Assembly: GCA_031841125.1 (NCBI GenBank)
Contig: CM063114.1
Coordinates: 38,151,574 to 38,215,573, forward strand
Length of the DNA: 64,000 bases
Source of the DNA: Acanthococcus lagerstroemiae
Taxonomy: Eukaryota; Arthropoda; Insecta; Hemiptera; Eriococcidae
Direction of reading: 5' to 3'
Made by a program: the position numbers and the translations under genes. The notes under the pieces are model-generated. The model worked only from the letters and a program-made list of their open reading frames with translations, ran no database searches and was not told the origin of the DNA. This document shows, piece after piece, positions 54,548 through 64,000 of this stretch; the stretch's first letter is position 1, and the number at the start of each line of letters is the position of its first letter.

Positions 54548-54561
54548 CCTAGCATGTATGA

Positions 54562-56914
54562 GTGCAGATCCTGTGATTGTTGAAGACCGTTGAAGACATG
54601 CATGTTCCTGTTGCCAACCGCAACCCTAGGCGTTGTGATCAGATTTTTTTCTATTTGTCGAATAAATAAATTTGGGCAGGTACATTCGTTCAGAAACACG
54701 TTTGGTAGACGAATAAATTTCCTGTCGCCATTTTTATACGTTATATATATTTTTTAAACGTACCTACCTCCTGTCAAACTAATGCGAATAACGTGCCTAT
54801 ATAGTACATTAGTCACGTATACCGAGGAAACATCCTTCTCATTTCTTGTTTCCGTTTGTCTGCCTCCACGGCCCCGCGCAGCAAATGGTTTTTTCTCGGT
54901 TTACGAGAACCGTCCTTCATGTTCATACTTTGTGCTAGCTGGATCGGCTGGATCAACTTCATCTTTCGCGCCATCTTTCGAAGAACAAATCCGGACTACC
55001 GGCATTCAGGTATTGTCTGACTCGCGCTGTCCCACCTTTTGATTTAGGGTTTCACCGTTTCAGAAGTCTTTATTTTACCCCGGCGACCCAAATCTCGGTT
55101 TCACTTACCACATCTACCTTTTAGTATGTTCTCTTTATCCGACCTGACAGCTGAACTTCTTCCTGATACGAGACTCGTTGTTGTAGGCCACATCAAAAGA
55201 AGCATTTTGGACCTGTAGGGTTATACTCGTAAAGTAATGGCGTGGTCGTGCTTGGATTACATTACACAACAATTTGTAATTTTTTAAGAAACAAGTACGT
55301 GAGAATATATGACTGTATGAGTATTTTCAACGAGGAATTTTATGCCGATGTTCATTTTTAGATTATAGTTCATTTTTTTCCTCATCTCCTATCTTAAATG
55401 CAAATTTTAGTATCGTCAAGATGATACTACTGATTGAAAAACTATATGCGTTCAGTATAGTTATCCGTATCAGTGTAACTATTTCTGGACGACAAAAAGG
55501 AATAAAAAGTAAAGATTTTAATAAAATTTCAATTCTGAATATGGAAAACGAGAGATTCTTGAGAAAAATGGTTAACGCCATCGTATTCAGCATTCAAAAT
55601 TCAGCTAAAATCATATAATCTCATCCCATTGTTTTTTATGCTGTTGTGTAGTATTATCAGAATGCCCTCTCATTCTAAGATTGATGCTGTGATTATTTCA
55701 TTATTTGGATTATTCCTGTAGAACTTTTTATTTCTAAGCCTTCCTTCCCCTTGCCCACGGTACAGGGTATTTCAAAAGAAACATTAATGAAAACACAAAG
55801 CATGCGATAGGGAAAACAGAGAAGGTTGGCAGCACTGTAAATGCCACAATGGCAACCCTAAAGGCTATGAAGTTGTGTAGCCGTATTAGCCTATGTGATC
55901 GCTGTGTGCGTGACAAAGATTGTGGAAAGTCGTGATAATGCATTTGACCAAAAAATAGAGTTATATCAGACATGCTCGCGCCTGTCTGACCGCCACAGGG
56001 CAACATTTTCAACATCAGTTGAAAAATGTAACATAACCTTGCCAAAATAAAGGAGTTTTTTCAGTTTTTGTACGTAGTGGATTTTTTTTTTCAGTGGGTC
56101 AGTAACCCTTTTTTTGAAACCGACATTTCCAGTGTGTCTGTGTATGTGTATGTATGTATTACAAGTTTTCTTTTCTGTCAAAATAGTTTGAATTCATGTG
56201 GACTTACTGGTGGCTATAATGAGAGATTTGTCCTGGTTTGTGCCCCTCTCCCCAACGAAAATGTAGAATCAAGAAAATTTGTAATCTCTTACTTTCGGAG
56301 AATAAGGTGATTTTTGGCCAAAGTCTTCAATAATGTCATGTAGTTGGAACAAATTATTTGCACCTCTCCCCCCCCTCTCCCCAAAAATAACAATAATAAA
56401 TAAACAAATAAATACGGCAATCTGAGCTTAATTTAATTGTATGAATTGCGTCCCAATATAAAATACCAAGAATTGGGGTAACATTAATAAAAAAAGAAGC
56501 GTTTTTTTTCTTGTTTTTTTCCCCTTTAGTATACATGTAATTTTTAATCATTTTGAGCATTTGAGCCCAGTGTAGTTGTCGAAACGTATAAGGATAAAGG
56601 GATGGAATTTTTGAAAATTCAACGTGGAAATCGTGAAAAACGAAGTAACATTGATAGTGCTGAATATACATGCTATTGAACGACAAAATTCGCAAGTAAT
56701 GCGTAGGACATTTTCGATAGAGTAAAAGTAAAGATTCTATGCGTATAAAATCGCATAAATTTATCGCGTAGTAAGTAGTTCATAAAATAGAAATCAAAAC
56801 AAATATATAATATCATCAGCACATATAAAATACAGATGTATCTGTACGTATTTTTATCAGCTCCACTACAATTTATGAGTCCATCGTCCTCATCAAGGAG
56901 CAGTGTTGCCATAT
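54562..56914. other. Non-coding stretch, nothing recognised
   Basis: Several 65-113 codon frames on both strands (for example 54782-55042 plus, 55734-56045 minus, 56354-56695 minus) lack motifs. Confidence 0.45.
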
Positions 56915-57240
56915 TCGGTACATTTTATCAGATCTGGTACCTTTCAACTTTTCTGATTCAGTCCCATGGTGATTTCAACAATTCTCGTAAGTTTCAGTAC
57001 ATTTTCGTTATTCGTGGTAGGATTTGGTATATTTTTTGGTGCGCCTTGTCATTTCTTGATTCGTTTTGATACATTTTAATATATTCAGCGAATTCTGGTG
57101 CATTTTGAAGATTTGGACCAAAATATTTTCTTCTAGATTTTGGTACAATTTCGAAGATGAGGCATTTTATTTGATATATTTCATTTGAAATCTGGTATAA
57201 TCTTGGGAAATTTCTTGCTAGTACTTTTTCAACTTTCAAT
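56915..57240 (+). repeat. GGTACATTTT degenerate repeat
   Basis: Words GGTACATTTT, GTACATTTTCG, GGTATATTTT, GATACATTTT, GGTGCATTTT, GGTACAATTT and GATATATTTC recur at irregular spacing of roughly 30-60 bp. Confidence 0.45.
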
Positions 57241-57428
57241 CAAGCAACACTGTCGAGAAGAGCAATATTCGTGGCATCTAGAAAATAAACGACGAATTAA
57301 TATCTATAAGCTGTCATTCTGGCGATAAACAGTTTTTTGAAATTTTTATTATTTTATTGTAACAAACCATGGTTAGGTAAACGGATCCCTAACGACCCAA
57401 CGGTGAGCATAGGTTTCTGTCACCCTTC

Positions 57429-57641
57429 ACTATATGGAGCGTATGGTGATGCACGCATGCCGAAGTGGCTCCTCAGACACCGCACCCCTGGCCCCAGAAA
57501 CTACGTTTTCGAGTATCGCATCGGTGACCAGAGGGACGTATTGAGGCTGGCCCGAGCCTACCTTTAGCCTCTGCGCTTCGGATTCGCGCTGTTTTGCCAG
57601 GGCCACTGTGGGACACCCTACTGACCGAGGCAACGCTCACC
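57429..57641 (+). mobile_element. Family G element, copy in the left arm
   Basis: Matches 54337-54547 along its whole length (GATGCACGCATGCC, TTTCGAGTATCGCATC, AGGGCCACTGTGGG, CTGACCGAGGCAACGCTC). Unlike that copy, family sequence continues beyond the 211-bp end. Confidence 0.75.
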
Positions 57642-58246
57642 TAGAATTAACCTGGAATTCAGGTGCACCACAGACGGACGGCACTGCCTTCCTTCACCCC
57701 TCATCTTATCATCTTGGTACGTGTGGTGACGGCGAGGTGAGCTCTGCCAGGAGGTCCGCAGCAACTGCAGCAGCTTTAGGATGGTATAAAGTTGTTGGGT
57801 CCGGTGTGGGCCGAGCTTTGTCCGTCGGCCCTCTGCCTCGATCTCTCTGTCTGCATCTTCTTTTTCATGATGACCGGGACAAAGGCCGACACCCGGTTTC
57901 GTCCGCTTCCACTCTTCAGCATTTCCAGAACCAAGGTGTCTGGCACGAGACGGCTGATCGTGCCGTCGCTATCGATCGGGATCGATCGCTGTTGCCGCTC
58001 CGCGCCTTTCCTGTTCCCAGGTCTCGAACTCGAACAGAGTATGCCAGAGGTCGTCTTCCGCCCCTCAATCGCAGTACGCGTACACAGGGCTCGGTGCTAT
58101 CCCATTCGATGCAAGTACGTGCCGAAGCACTCGTGGCTGCTCATAGGACGTGGGTCAGGTGGGAATTCAGTTCCCCACGGCACCTGCCAGCCCATACTAC
58201 TCATACACTTTTTTTTCTCCTACTTTGGCGTTTCAGTCTCTCATGA
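57608..58246 (+). CDS. Unrecognised 212-codon frame in a GC-rich segment
   Basis: The longest frame outside the LTR element. It starts inside the left arm and runs through a GC-rich region. The part within the arm (SAATAAALGWYKVV, then GVGRALSVGPL) is also readable in the right arm on the minus strand (59970-60221: SATAAATRGWYRVV, GVGRALSVGPL), so the reading frame survived divergence between the arms. The rest is Arg/Ser/His-rich with no recognised domain. A second plus frame (57792-58253, 153 codons) overlaps. High GC lowers stop frequency, so chance remains possible. It may be a remnant of a family G parent element. Confidence 0.3.
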   Translation: MGHPTDRGNAHLELTWNSGAPQTDGTAFLHPSSYHLGTCGDGEVSSARRSAATAAALGWYKVVGSGVGRALSVGPLPRSLCLHLLFHDDRDKGRHPVSSASTLQHFQNQGVWHETADRAVAIDRDRSLLPLRAFPVPRSRTRTEYARGRLPPLNRSTRTQGSVLSHSMQVRAEALVAAHRTWVRWEFSSPRHLPAHTTHTLFFLLLWRFSLS

Positions 58247-58299
58247 TAATTAAATTTTCTCTACTTCTTCACTATGGCTTCCTGTTGGCATATAAACTT

Positions 58300-58560
58300 G
58301 GACTAACTCAAACACATTTTTAAAGGAAAATTCAAAAACACGCAAAAAGGCGAAATCTTCAGTATGTGTCTAGCACCAGTTTTGACATAGGGCTCCCCTA
58401 CGTGGTTCCCTACTTCCAGACAAATTAAAAAAATTGAAACAACACAGAACTCCATGGTGAAATCGATTCTTGGCTTAAAAATCAAAGATCAAGTCAGTAT
58501 AAAAAACATTTGGAAAAAATTACCCAATATCGAAAACTGTGCACATTCATTGAACAAATA
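58300..58560 (+). pseudogene. LINE remnant, post-RT fragment (family C, copy 3)
   Basis: Plus-strand reading gives LAPVLT, a stop where Tyr is expected, then GSPTWFPTSRQIKKIETTQ and MVKSILGLKIKDQVSIKN. This aligns with VYPVLTYGVQTW and LRNIIGTKLKNKISIS of copy 2 at 43767-44015. Only about 85 codons remain, with stops. Confidence 0.75.
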
Positions 58561-58574
58561 ATCTGACTTATACC

Positions 58575-59870
58575 TCTTCTACTCAACTCACAATCGATTC
58601 CTAGCTCTAATTTAGTCATATTTCTCGGCCTCTACCTTGACGCTCGCCTCTCCTGGTAACCGCATATGAAACATATAAAAACTAAATGTATGCGCTCCCT
58701 CAACGTTCTGATGTGCTGCCTCTCACATCCTTCCAAAGGATGTAGCAAAAGATTATTCATTTAGATATACCAGACTCTGATCCGATCTATCATGGATTAT
58801 GGATCACCAATATATAGACTTGCCCCTCCCATCCCTCATACTTGAAACTTCTTGACGCTGTTCAAAATGCGGGTCTACGTATCGCCATTAGCGCCTGTCG
58901 TACTAGCCCAGCTTTGAGTATGTGTGCCGATGCTGGAATTCCTCCTCTCTCTCTCTTACCACCGAATGCAACTCACTGCCAAACTTCTCGTTACGATAGC
59001 ACACAATCCTAATCTTTCTGCCTATTAATATTTTAACCCTCCAGGCTACACCCATGTTCATAAATCCTCTTTATACTTGCGGTCACACTTTGAAGGGACA
59101 CTGTCTCGTACCTTTTTCTACAAGTTACTACCAACAATACATGCATCTTCTTTACCCTGATTGTTGAATCTTCCCCCATGCAATTTTGAACTTACAGGAT
59201 TCCCTTAAATCCCCATCTCCAAGAACGCACGCCCTTGTCCAACGCATCCATCTCATTTCCTTCACCACCAAGAGAATTTCACTCATCTGGATCCCAAGCC
59301 ATATGGGTATCCCAGGAAATGAGGCAGTTGATCAAGCAGCACAGCAAGCTACACAGCTCCCATATGTTACTTGTCAACTCCCTATCTCAACAGATCTCAC
59401 TTCCGCCATTCGCTAGACCATTTTGCATAAGTGATTCAAAGAGTGGCGGAATCAAGCCTCTCAGCAAAACAAACTCGGACAAATCAAGCTTGCACCTGTC
59501 CCCTGGTCAACATCCCAACGTTCCTCACGTCGCGAAGAAGTTGTCATCACCTGCCTAAGGATCGGACATACGCGCCTCACACGTACGCATCTTCTCACTT
59601 CCCTTTATCCCCTCAACTGCCCACACTGTGAAGATGAAGACCTTCTCACTAAAGACCACCTCTTCTCATGCCCCTCCCTCACCCCCTTCGTAATTCTCAC
59701 CACTTTCCCCATAGTCGAATTTTGGCCCCCTCCAATTCCCACGAGAACATAAAAAACATCCTCACCTACCTTTCCGCTGTTGGATACCTCTGCAACATAT
59801 AGACAACCTTTGCCAAGCCCATAGTCCGAGAGTGTAGCTCCGTGACTCGACCAAAATTTTAAATGGTGAT
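58575..59870 (+). pseudogene. LINE remnant, RNase H and 3' part (family B, copy 2)
   Basis: Plus-strand counterpart of 35996-38375. The order is a post-RT segment near 58640-58740, an AGLRIAISACRTSPAL-like stretch near 58880, then RNase H C-terminal motifs (ISLIWIPSHMGIPGNEAVDQ, frame 59186-59416, with the IPSH and GNE.AD-type signature) and a Cys/His-rich tail near 59600-59690 (CPHCEDEDLLTKDHLFSCP). Frames shift several times. It lies between the arms of the long inverted repeat. Confidence 0.85.
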
Positions 59871-60297
59871 GGGCGGGACGTGTAGCTAGACTACCTTAAG
59901 ATAGAATAGCCTGTCAGGCTACCTTTTGGTCTCTGAACCACTTCGAAAGGAAAAAAAGCAAACCAAACACTAGGCAGAGGAACGAAATCGATCGGTTGCT
60001 AAAAAATAAACTTTGGCACAAGATTGCAAAGAATGGGAGGGGATGAGAGGTATCTTTGTATGCAGAACAGTGATACCAGAGTGGTCGAGGCAGAGGGGGC
60101 CGACGGACAATGCTCGGCCCACACCGGACACAACGACCCGGTACCATCCTCGAGTTGCTGCAGCTGTTGCGGACCCCCCGGCAGGGCTCACCACGCAGTC
60201 ACCACCTTCCTGCGTCGCCACACGTACCAGTACAAGGTGATGAGGGGTGAAGGAAGGTAGCGTGTTCGTCTGTGGTGCACCCGAATTCCAGGTTAAT

Positions 60298-60511
60298 GTG
60301 AGCGTTGCCTTGGTCAGTAGGGTGTCCCATAGTGGCCCTGGCAGAACAGCTCGAATCCGAAGCGGAGAAGTGAAAGGGGGGCTCGGGTCAGTCTCAATGC
60401 GTTTTTCTGGTCACTGATGCGATACTCGAAAGGGTGGTTTCCGGGGCCAGGGCTGCGGTATCTGGGGAGCCTCTTTGGCGTGCGTGCATCACCATTCGCT
60501 CCATCAAGTGA
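60298..60511 (-). mobile_element. Family G element, copy in the right arm
   Basis: Minus-strand match to 54337-54547 and 57429-57641: GGTGATGCACGCACGCC, TTTCGAGTATCGCATCAGTG, GGGCCACTATGGGACACC and CTGACCAAGGCAACGCTC. Confidence 0.75.
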
Positions 60512-60904
60512 TGCCCAGAATAGTAAGAGTGATCTTTGAACGTGTGATCTTGGAGGCTAAATGTCATTGTAAACTAATACTTACACATGTATTGTTCTAA
60601 AGGTTTGCTTGCTTGATTGATTCTGATTGTTAATTCATTTTCCACGGAGGAATATTAATTAGTTTCGTTTTTCATGATGATATTCAGATACAATATTTTG
60701 GTTTTCAACTTTTGCTACACTGTTCGAGTCGCTGTATGGCCAAATGGTTAACGTGCCTAATTTGCAATTCTTGTGTCTCAAGTCCAAAACCCGCCAATGA
60801 TGTAAAACTAGTGCTATTTGAATACCCTCGCTAGCATCCTTGCGAACACAGTGACTACAGTATCAATCAAGGTGGAAATATCATCTTGTAACCCCTGTCA
60901 GTTC

Positions 60905-62308
60905 AGGAGAAAGTAAATTGCACATACTTTCTAGCGGAGGGGTTTTTTCCTACTTTGCAAACCACATGTGAAAATTGTAAATTGTACGTACCTACTGTGA
61001 AAAGACGGATGTATGCAACAAAAGTGTGAATTGCACACACTTATAAAAGGTTGGTAGCAAAACATGAATTGTAAATCGCACATAGTAGGTACGAGAAAAA
61101 GCCATAAGTTATTTTCATTTATCATGTTGATGAGAAAGGCAATGGTCTCTGATCTTCTTTAGTGTATGGATTTCTTTGTAGTTATGATGCCTGCTCTGCT
61201 TATACTGTCTGGTGAGTTGCTACAGACTTTGTAGAACTATTTTAGGATATTGTTTGAATGACTGTTCTTAGATACTGTCTCATGTTTCCCTTTCCTTGAT
61301 GGAAAAACAATGATCTGTGGTCTAAAGGTATTTCAAAATGTTCAAATAATCCCCTTTCTTACCAGAGATGTCAACTTCCGTTTGCAAACGGGAACGCGTT
61401 CACGAATGGAGCACCTCCACAAATGAGAACGAAGTGTGCGCGTTCTTCTTCTCACCTGAACGAGAAAGAGCAGGAACGCGTTCGTTTCATTTTGTGAACA
61501 AGAACGCAGAGAACGGAGAGAGGAATGACTACATCCAGAGATGTCAACTCCTGTTTACGAGCGGGAACGCGTTCATGAACGTAGCCCCTCCACAAACAAG
61601 AACAAAGTGAACGCGTTCGTTTCATTTTGTGAATGAGAACGCAGAGAATGGAGAGAGGAATGACTGCAGTCAGAGATGTCTACTCCCGTTTGCGAACGGG
61701 ACCGCGTTCAGAAATGAAGCACCTCCACAAACGAGAACGAAGTGGACGCGTTCTTCTTTTCACATGAATGAGAACGGATGTGAACGCGTTCATATTTTTG
61801 GGGACCGCTGGCATCTCTGTTTCCTTCAAGAATACACAGATACGGATATTTCAGAAGCATAATATATGCAGATATGGATATTTCAACGGTACAATGGTAT
61901 ACGTGTGGATATTTCAAAATTGTAAGCTTTATTGTTTAGTAGTGGAGAACTCAGCGGAAATGAGAGGATAGTCATCTCAGGAAATTTAATTTCCCTCCAA
62001 ATCCCTCCCTTCCTCTTGTGGAAAAGTAACGCATACTATGGATCTGTTTACATTTTATTTCAAAATGTATTGCTAGAGTTCTGCGGCTCTAGTGTTTGAG
62101 ATTTGAAGCCTTCTTTCCAGAAATATGGATGCGCCAATCTCATATATGGGTGTGCAATTCACATTTTTTTCTGATCCCAAATTTTATTTCTGTATGTGTG
62201 CAATTTACAATTTCAATGCTTAATCTGATTTTTATCACTGTGTGCAATTTACAATTTTTCTATCTGAAAATTTATTTCTTTGGGTGTGTGTGCAGTTTAC
62301 ATGCGCCC
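60905..62308. mobile_element. hAT-like 1.4-kb element inserted in a SINE, with subterminal repeats
   Basis: Flanked by an exact 8-bp TSD, GTCAGTTC, at 60897-60904 and 62309-62316. The ends are imperfect inverted repeats (about 17 of 23: AGGAGAAAGTAAATTGCACA against GGGCGCATGTAAACTGCACA). Four AATTGCACA-type words lie within about 180 bp of the left end and four GTGTGCAATTTACAATTT-type words, inverted, within about 165 bp of the right end, spaced about 45-55 bp. Clustered subterminal motifs are typical of hAT transposase binding. No transposase frame. A second element is nested at 61363-61819. Confidence 0.75.
61363..61819. mobile_element. 457-bp GAACGCGTTC element nested in the hAT-like element
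   Basis: Ends CAGAGATGTC and GGCATCTCTG are inverted. Eight flanking bases are similar (TTTCTTAC at 61355-61362, TTTCCTTC at 61820-61827, two mismatches). The inside has three tandem units starting CAGAGATGTC at 61363, 61536 and 61671, each with a GAACGCGTTC palindrome and CACCTCCACAAA-type sequence. CAG-start ends with an 8-bp TSD suggest hAT. Frames here (about 80 codons) simply follow the repeat. Confidence 0.72.
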
Positions 62309-62360
62309 GTCAGTTCGAACAAAGAAGGCACTACAATTGCAGGGCGTGTCACCACCGGAC

Positions 62361-63932
62361 CTAAAAGGCTGATATTGGTATGTGCACGTTGTGACCAGCT
62401 TACTCAACATTGTGCAAACATATGGCTAGTAAGCGAACTGCGGCTATACTCTCTTTGGCATAGAGAAGGAAAACTCTAATGCAACTACCCGTGGGGAAAG
62501 CAAAGGCAAACTACCCCGACTAACCCAGGAAAGTCGCGCGTCAGAAACCGCGATCGCCAACATCCGGCAACGGGTACGGCACCTGATTGATTTGAACCCT
62601 ATTTCATCGAATTACGTCGTTTTTGCTTCGTAACAGTGTAGAGTCAAGTAGAAACATTCCGATGGACCTAATAACTCGTTTTCAGAAAAATCTCTAGATA
62701 CGTTTGCTTAGTAGGGCAGTTTAGTTCTTTTGTAAGCCCCCTCATCGTGTCAAGGTATAGCGTCAAATAAAATTTTAGAGCTAAAGATTGAAATTTTTTT
62801 GCTCGGTTGGTCAAAATTTGAACGAAATTCTGTAGATCCGTCAATATTTTGGCTACAATCTTTTCACCGCCCCTCCCCCCTCCCCGGAAAATTTCTTATT
62901 TACGCTACTAGCGCGAGCGGTCCGACTTCGAAAATCGCGTGGACTTCTCACTTTCTTTTTCTTTTTTACCAAATAAATACTTACCGGAGGAAATACAAGA
63001 GGATAGAAAAAAGGTCTACACTCGCAGGTAGCGAGAAGAAAAGAACGATGAAAAAGCAATTTCACACCGCCATTCGACTTTCATCCTGAATCGGTCGACC
63101 ATCATGTATTTCAGGTAGCTTGTTTCTATTCATCGCGGCTACTTGGAGAGAAACATAAACGAAATCTATTATTTAAATCCCTCCTTTTAACGTAAAAATG
63201 ACGATCCGCGGCTGGCCGGCCGCAACATTGTATACGATTTTACAATAACCGGTTCATCTGATGAAAAGCAGTTTTGGAGGTGGATCCGAACAAAACTCGA
63301 GTGGTAAGTGAATCCTCTAACGGTGATTTCTCACGCTGATTTATTCTTACGTTAAAATACAAAGCAACCGTTGGATGTCATGTATGATGGGCGGAGTTAG
63401 CGTCCGACTGAGAAGAAGTATTCGTGTGTATAATATTTAAAAAAAAAAAAAAAAAATCTAAATGATATTTTAAAACTGTCAGCAATTTAAACTCGTCTCG
63501 GCATGAATGTTATGAACAGCGCCACCTGTACTTTTCATTTGAATTTAGCGGCCGCGATTTTTAACGGCGCCAATATCAATGCGAACTGAGAGCTGAGCGA
63601 GTGGCGATTGGATGCGGATCTAGTTCTTCATCGCATCACTTTGAATTATGGTCCGGGCAAAATATTGAAATTAATTCGAAGGATCGTAAATTATTCTGCG
63701 TTAGTAATTTTGACTTCCTACATCGTTAGCCTAACTCGCCGTCCTTGTCAATTTTTTTCGTTTGTAGGTAAAGACCTTGCGTAGACGTAAACTGCCGCAA
63801 ATATTTACCTAATGACGAAACCTCTAATTTGTAATTTGTGCAAATAAGTTGGCGAAGAAGTTATCCAGGCTTATTGATAGTTGATTTTTTCATCTATTTC
63901 TTTGAATTGGTGCCTGTTCCTTGCGGGCGCAG
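62361..63932. other. Non-coding stretch
   Basis: A 96-codon plus frame (62799-63089) and its antisense shadow have no motif. An A run lies at about 63439-63457. GC-rich words GGCGCC and GCGGCCGC occur near 63548-63570. A weak splice-like word, TTTGTAG joined to GTAAAG, is at 63761-63773. Confidence 0.45.
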
Positions 63933-64000
63933 ATGAAATTGATGAGCTGTTAAAGGTTCTAGCAGAAGGACTAGTGCCCTCACTAATAGAACTATTCAAC
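63933..64000 (+). CDS. Possible partial exon running off the window
   Basis: After a T/C-biased stretch and GCGGGCGCAG at 63923-63932, the frame reads 22 codons, EIDELLKVLAEGLVPSLIEL then FN, to the window end without a stop. The acidic-leucine pattern is protein-like, of the kind found in helical-repeat proteins. Too short to name. The acceptor is inferred from one AG. Confidence 0.3.

Larger units (their letters stand above)
57429..60511. repeat. Long inverted repeat (arms about 430 bp) enclosing LINE fragments
   Basis: Left arm 57429-57850 and right arm 60075-60511 are inverted copies at roughly 80 percent identity by eye. Each starts with the family G sequence (ATGGAGCG then GGTGATGCACGCA), then continues with GGGCCACTGTGGGACACCCT, TTAACCTGGAATTC, GGTGCACCACAGACG, CGCAGCAACTGCAGCA and GTGTGGGCCGAGC. 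The spacer holds two LINE pieces in the same orientation. No TSD was found. Either an unusual DNA element with long inverted ends, or two inverted copies of a larger family G retroelement. Confidence 0.75.
60735..62360 (+). mobile_element. tRNA-derived SINE, family B, copy 2, split by a 1.4-kb insertion
   Basis: Head and body at 60735-60904 (A box TATGGCCAAATGG, diverged B box, TATTTGAATACC, ACACAGTGACTACAGTATCA, TCTTGTAACCCC) and tail at 62309-62360 (ACTACAATTGCAGGGCGTGT) match copy 1 at 3585-3806 in order. The break falls at GTCAGTTC, which is duplicated on both sides of the insert. The B box (TCTCAAGTCC) has decayed, so this copy is old. Confidence 0.75.

Noticed and set aside
1..64000. 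CRISPR array, rRNA operon or bacterial operon
   Set aside because: No direct-repeat/spacer array, no rRNA sequence and no prokaryotic gene arrangement were seen; the repeats are eukaryotic mobile elements and satellites.

Overview
This is eukaryotic nuclear DNA, most likely from an arthropod. It is AT-rich with no bacterial gene layout. It holds an LTR retrotransposon, several decayed non-LTR retrotransposons (LINEs), tRNA-derived SINEs, hAT-like and foldback DNA elements, and old low-copy tandem repeats. An insect, perhaps a hemipteran, would fit, but no host gene could be named, so the taxon is inference. Nearly all open frames under about 120 codons look like chance or transposon remnants.

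Layout. 1-1.5 kb: nothing recognised. 1.52-3.06 kb: hAT-like element with an 8-bp target-site duplication (TSD), holding a nested foldback. 3.6-6.0 kb: copies of three SINE-type families. 6.0-9.7 kb: tandem repeats, a 270-bp terminal-inverted-repeat element, a foldback and a short element packed with GGTAAC. 11.7-12.6 kb: 3' part of an RNase H-bearing LINE. 13.16-18.18 kb: a complete young Ty3/Gypsy-type element on the minus strand, with two 365-bp LTRs differing at one base, a 4-bp TSD, gag, a probable -1 frameshift signal, and pol with three frame breaks. 18.3-33.4 kb: mostly non-coding, with degenerate satellites (AGTCTT, about 120-bp, GATCATC), one LINE fragment and two inverted-repeat elements. 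33.4-38.4 kb: two LINE remnants abutting, each interrupted by a small DNA element. 38.4-43.6 kb: non-coding DNA with satellites and a perfect 67-bp duplication. 43.6-46.2 kb: LINE remnants interrupted by a tRNA-SINE. 46.2-57.4 kb: mostly non-coding, with one candidate host exon near 47.3 kb and two SINE-like copies with clean TSDs. 57.4-60.5 kb: a long inverted repeat (arms about 430 bp) enclosing two LINE fragments. 60.7-62.4 kb: a SINE split by a hAT-like element that is itself split by a smaller element. 62.4-64 kb: non-coding, ending in a possible exon.

There is no operon or pathway here. The window records transposition: LINEs supply the machinery that SINEs presumably borrow, DNA elements insert into both, and the youngest arrival is the Gypsy-type element. 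The most unusual items are a five-copy GC-rich SINE-like family with 9-15 bp TSDs and two length classes, the GGTAAC element, a 36-bp palindromic cassette found in two unrelated contexts, and the nested stack near 61 kb.
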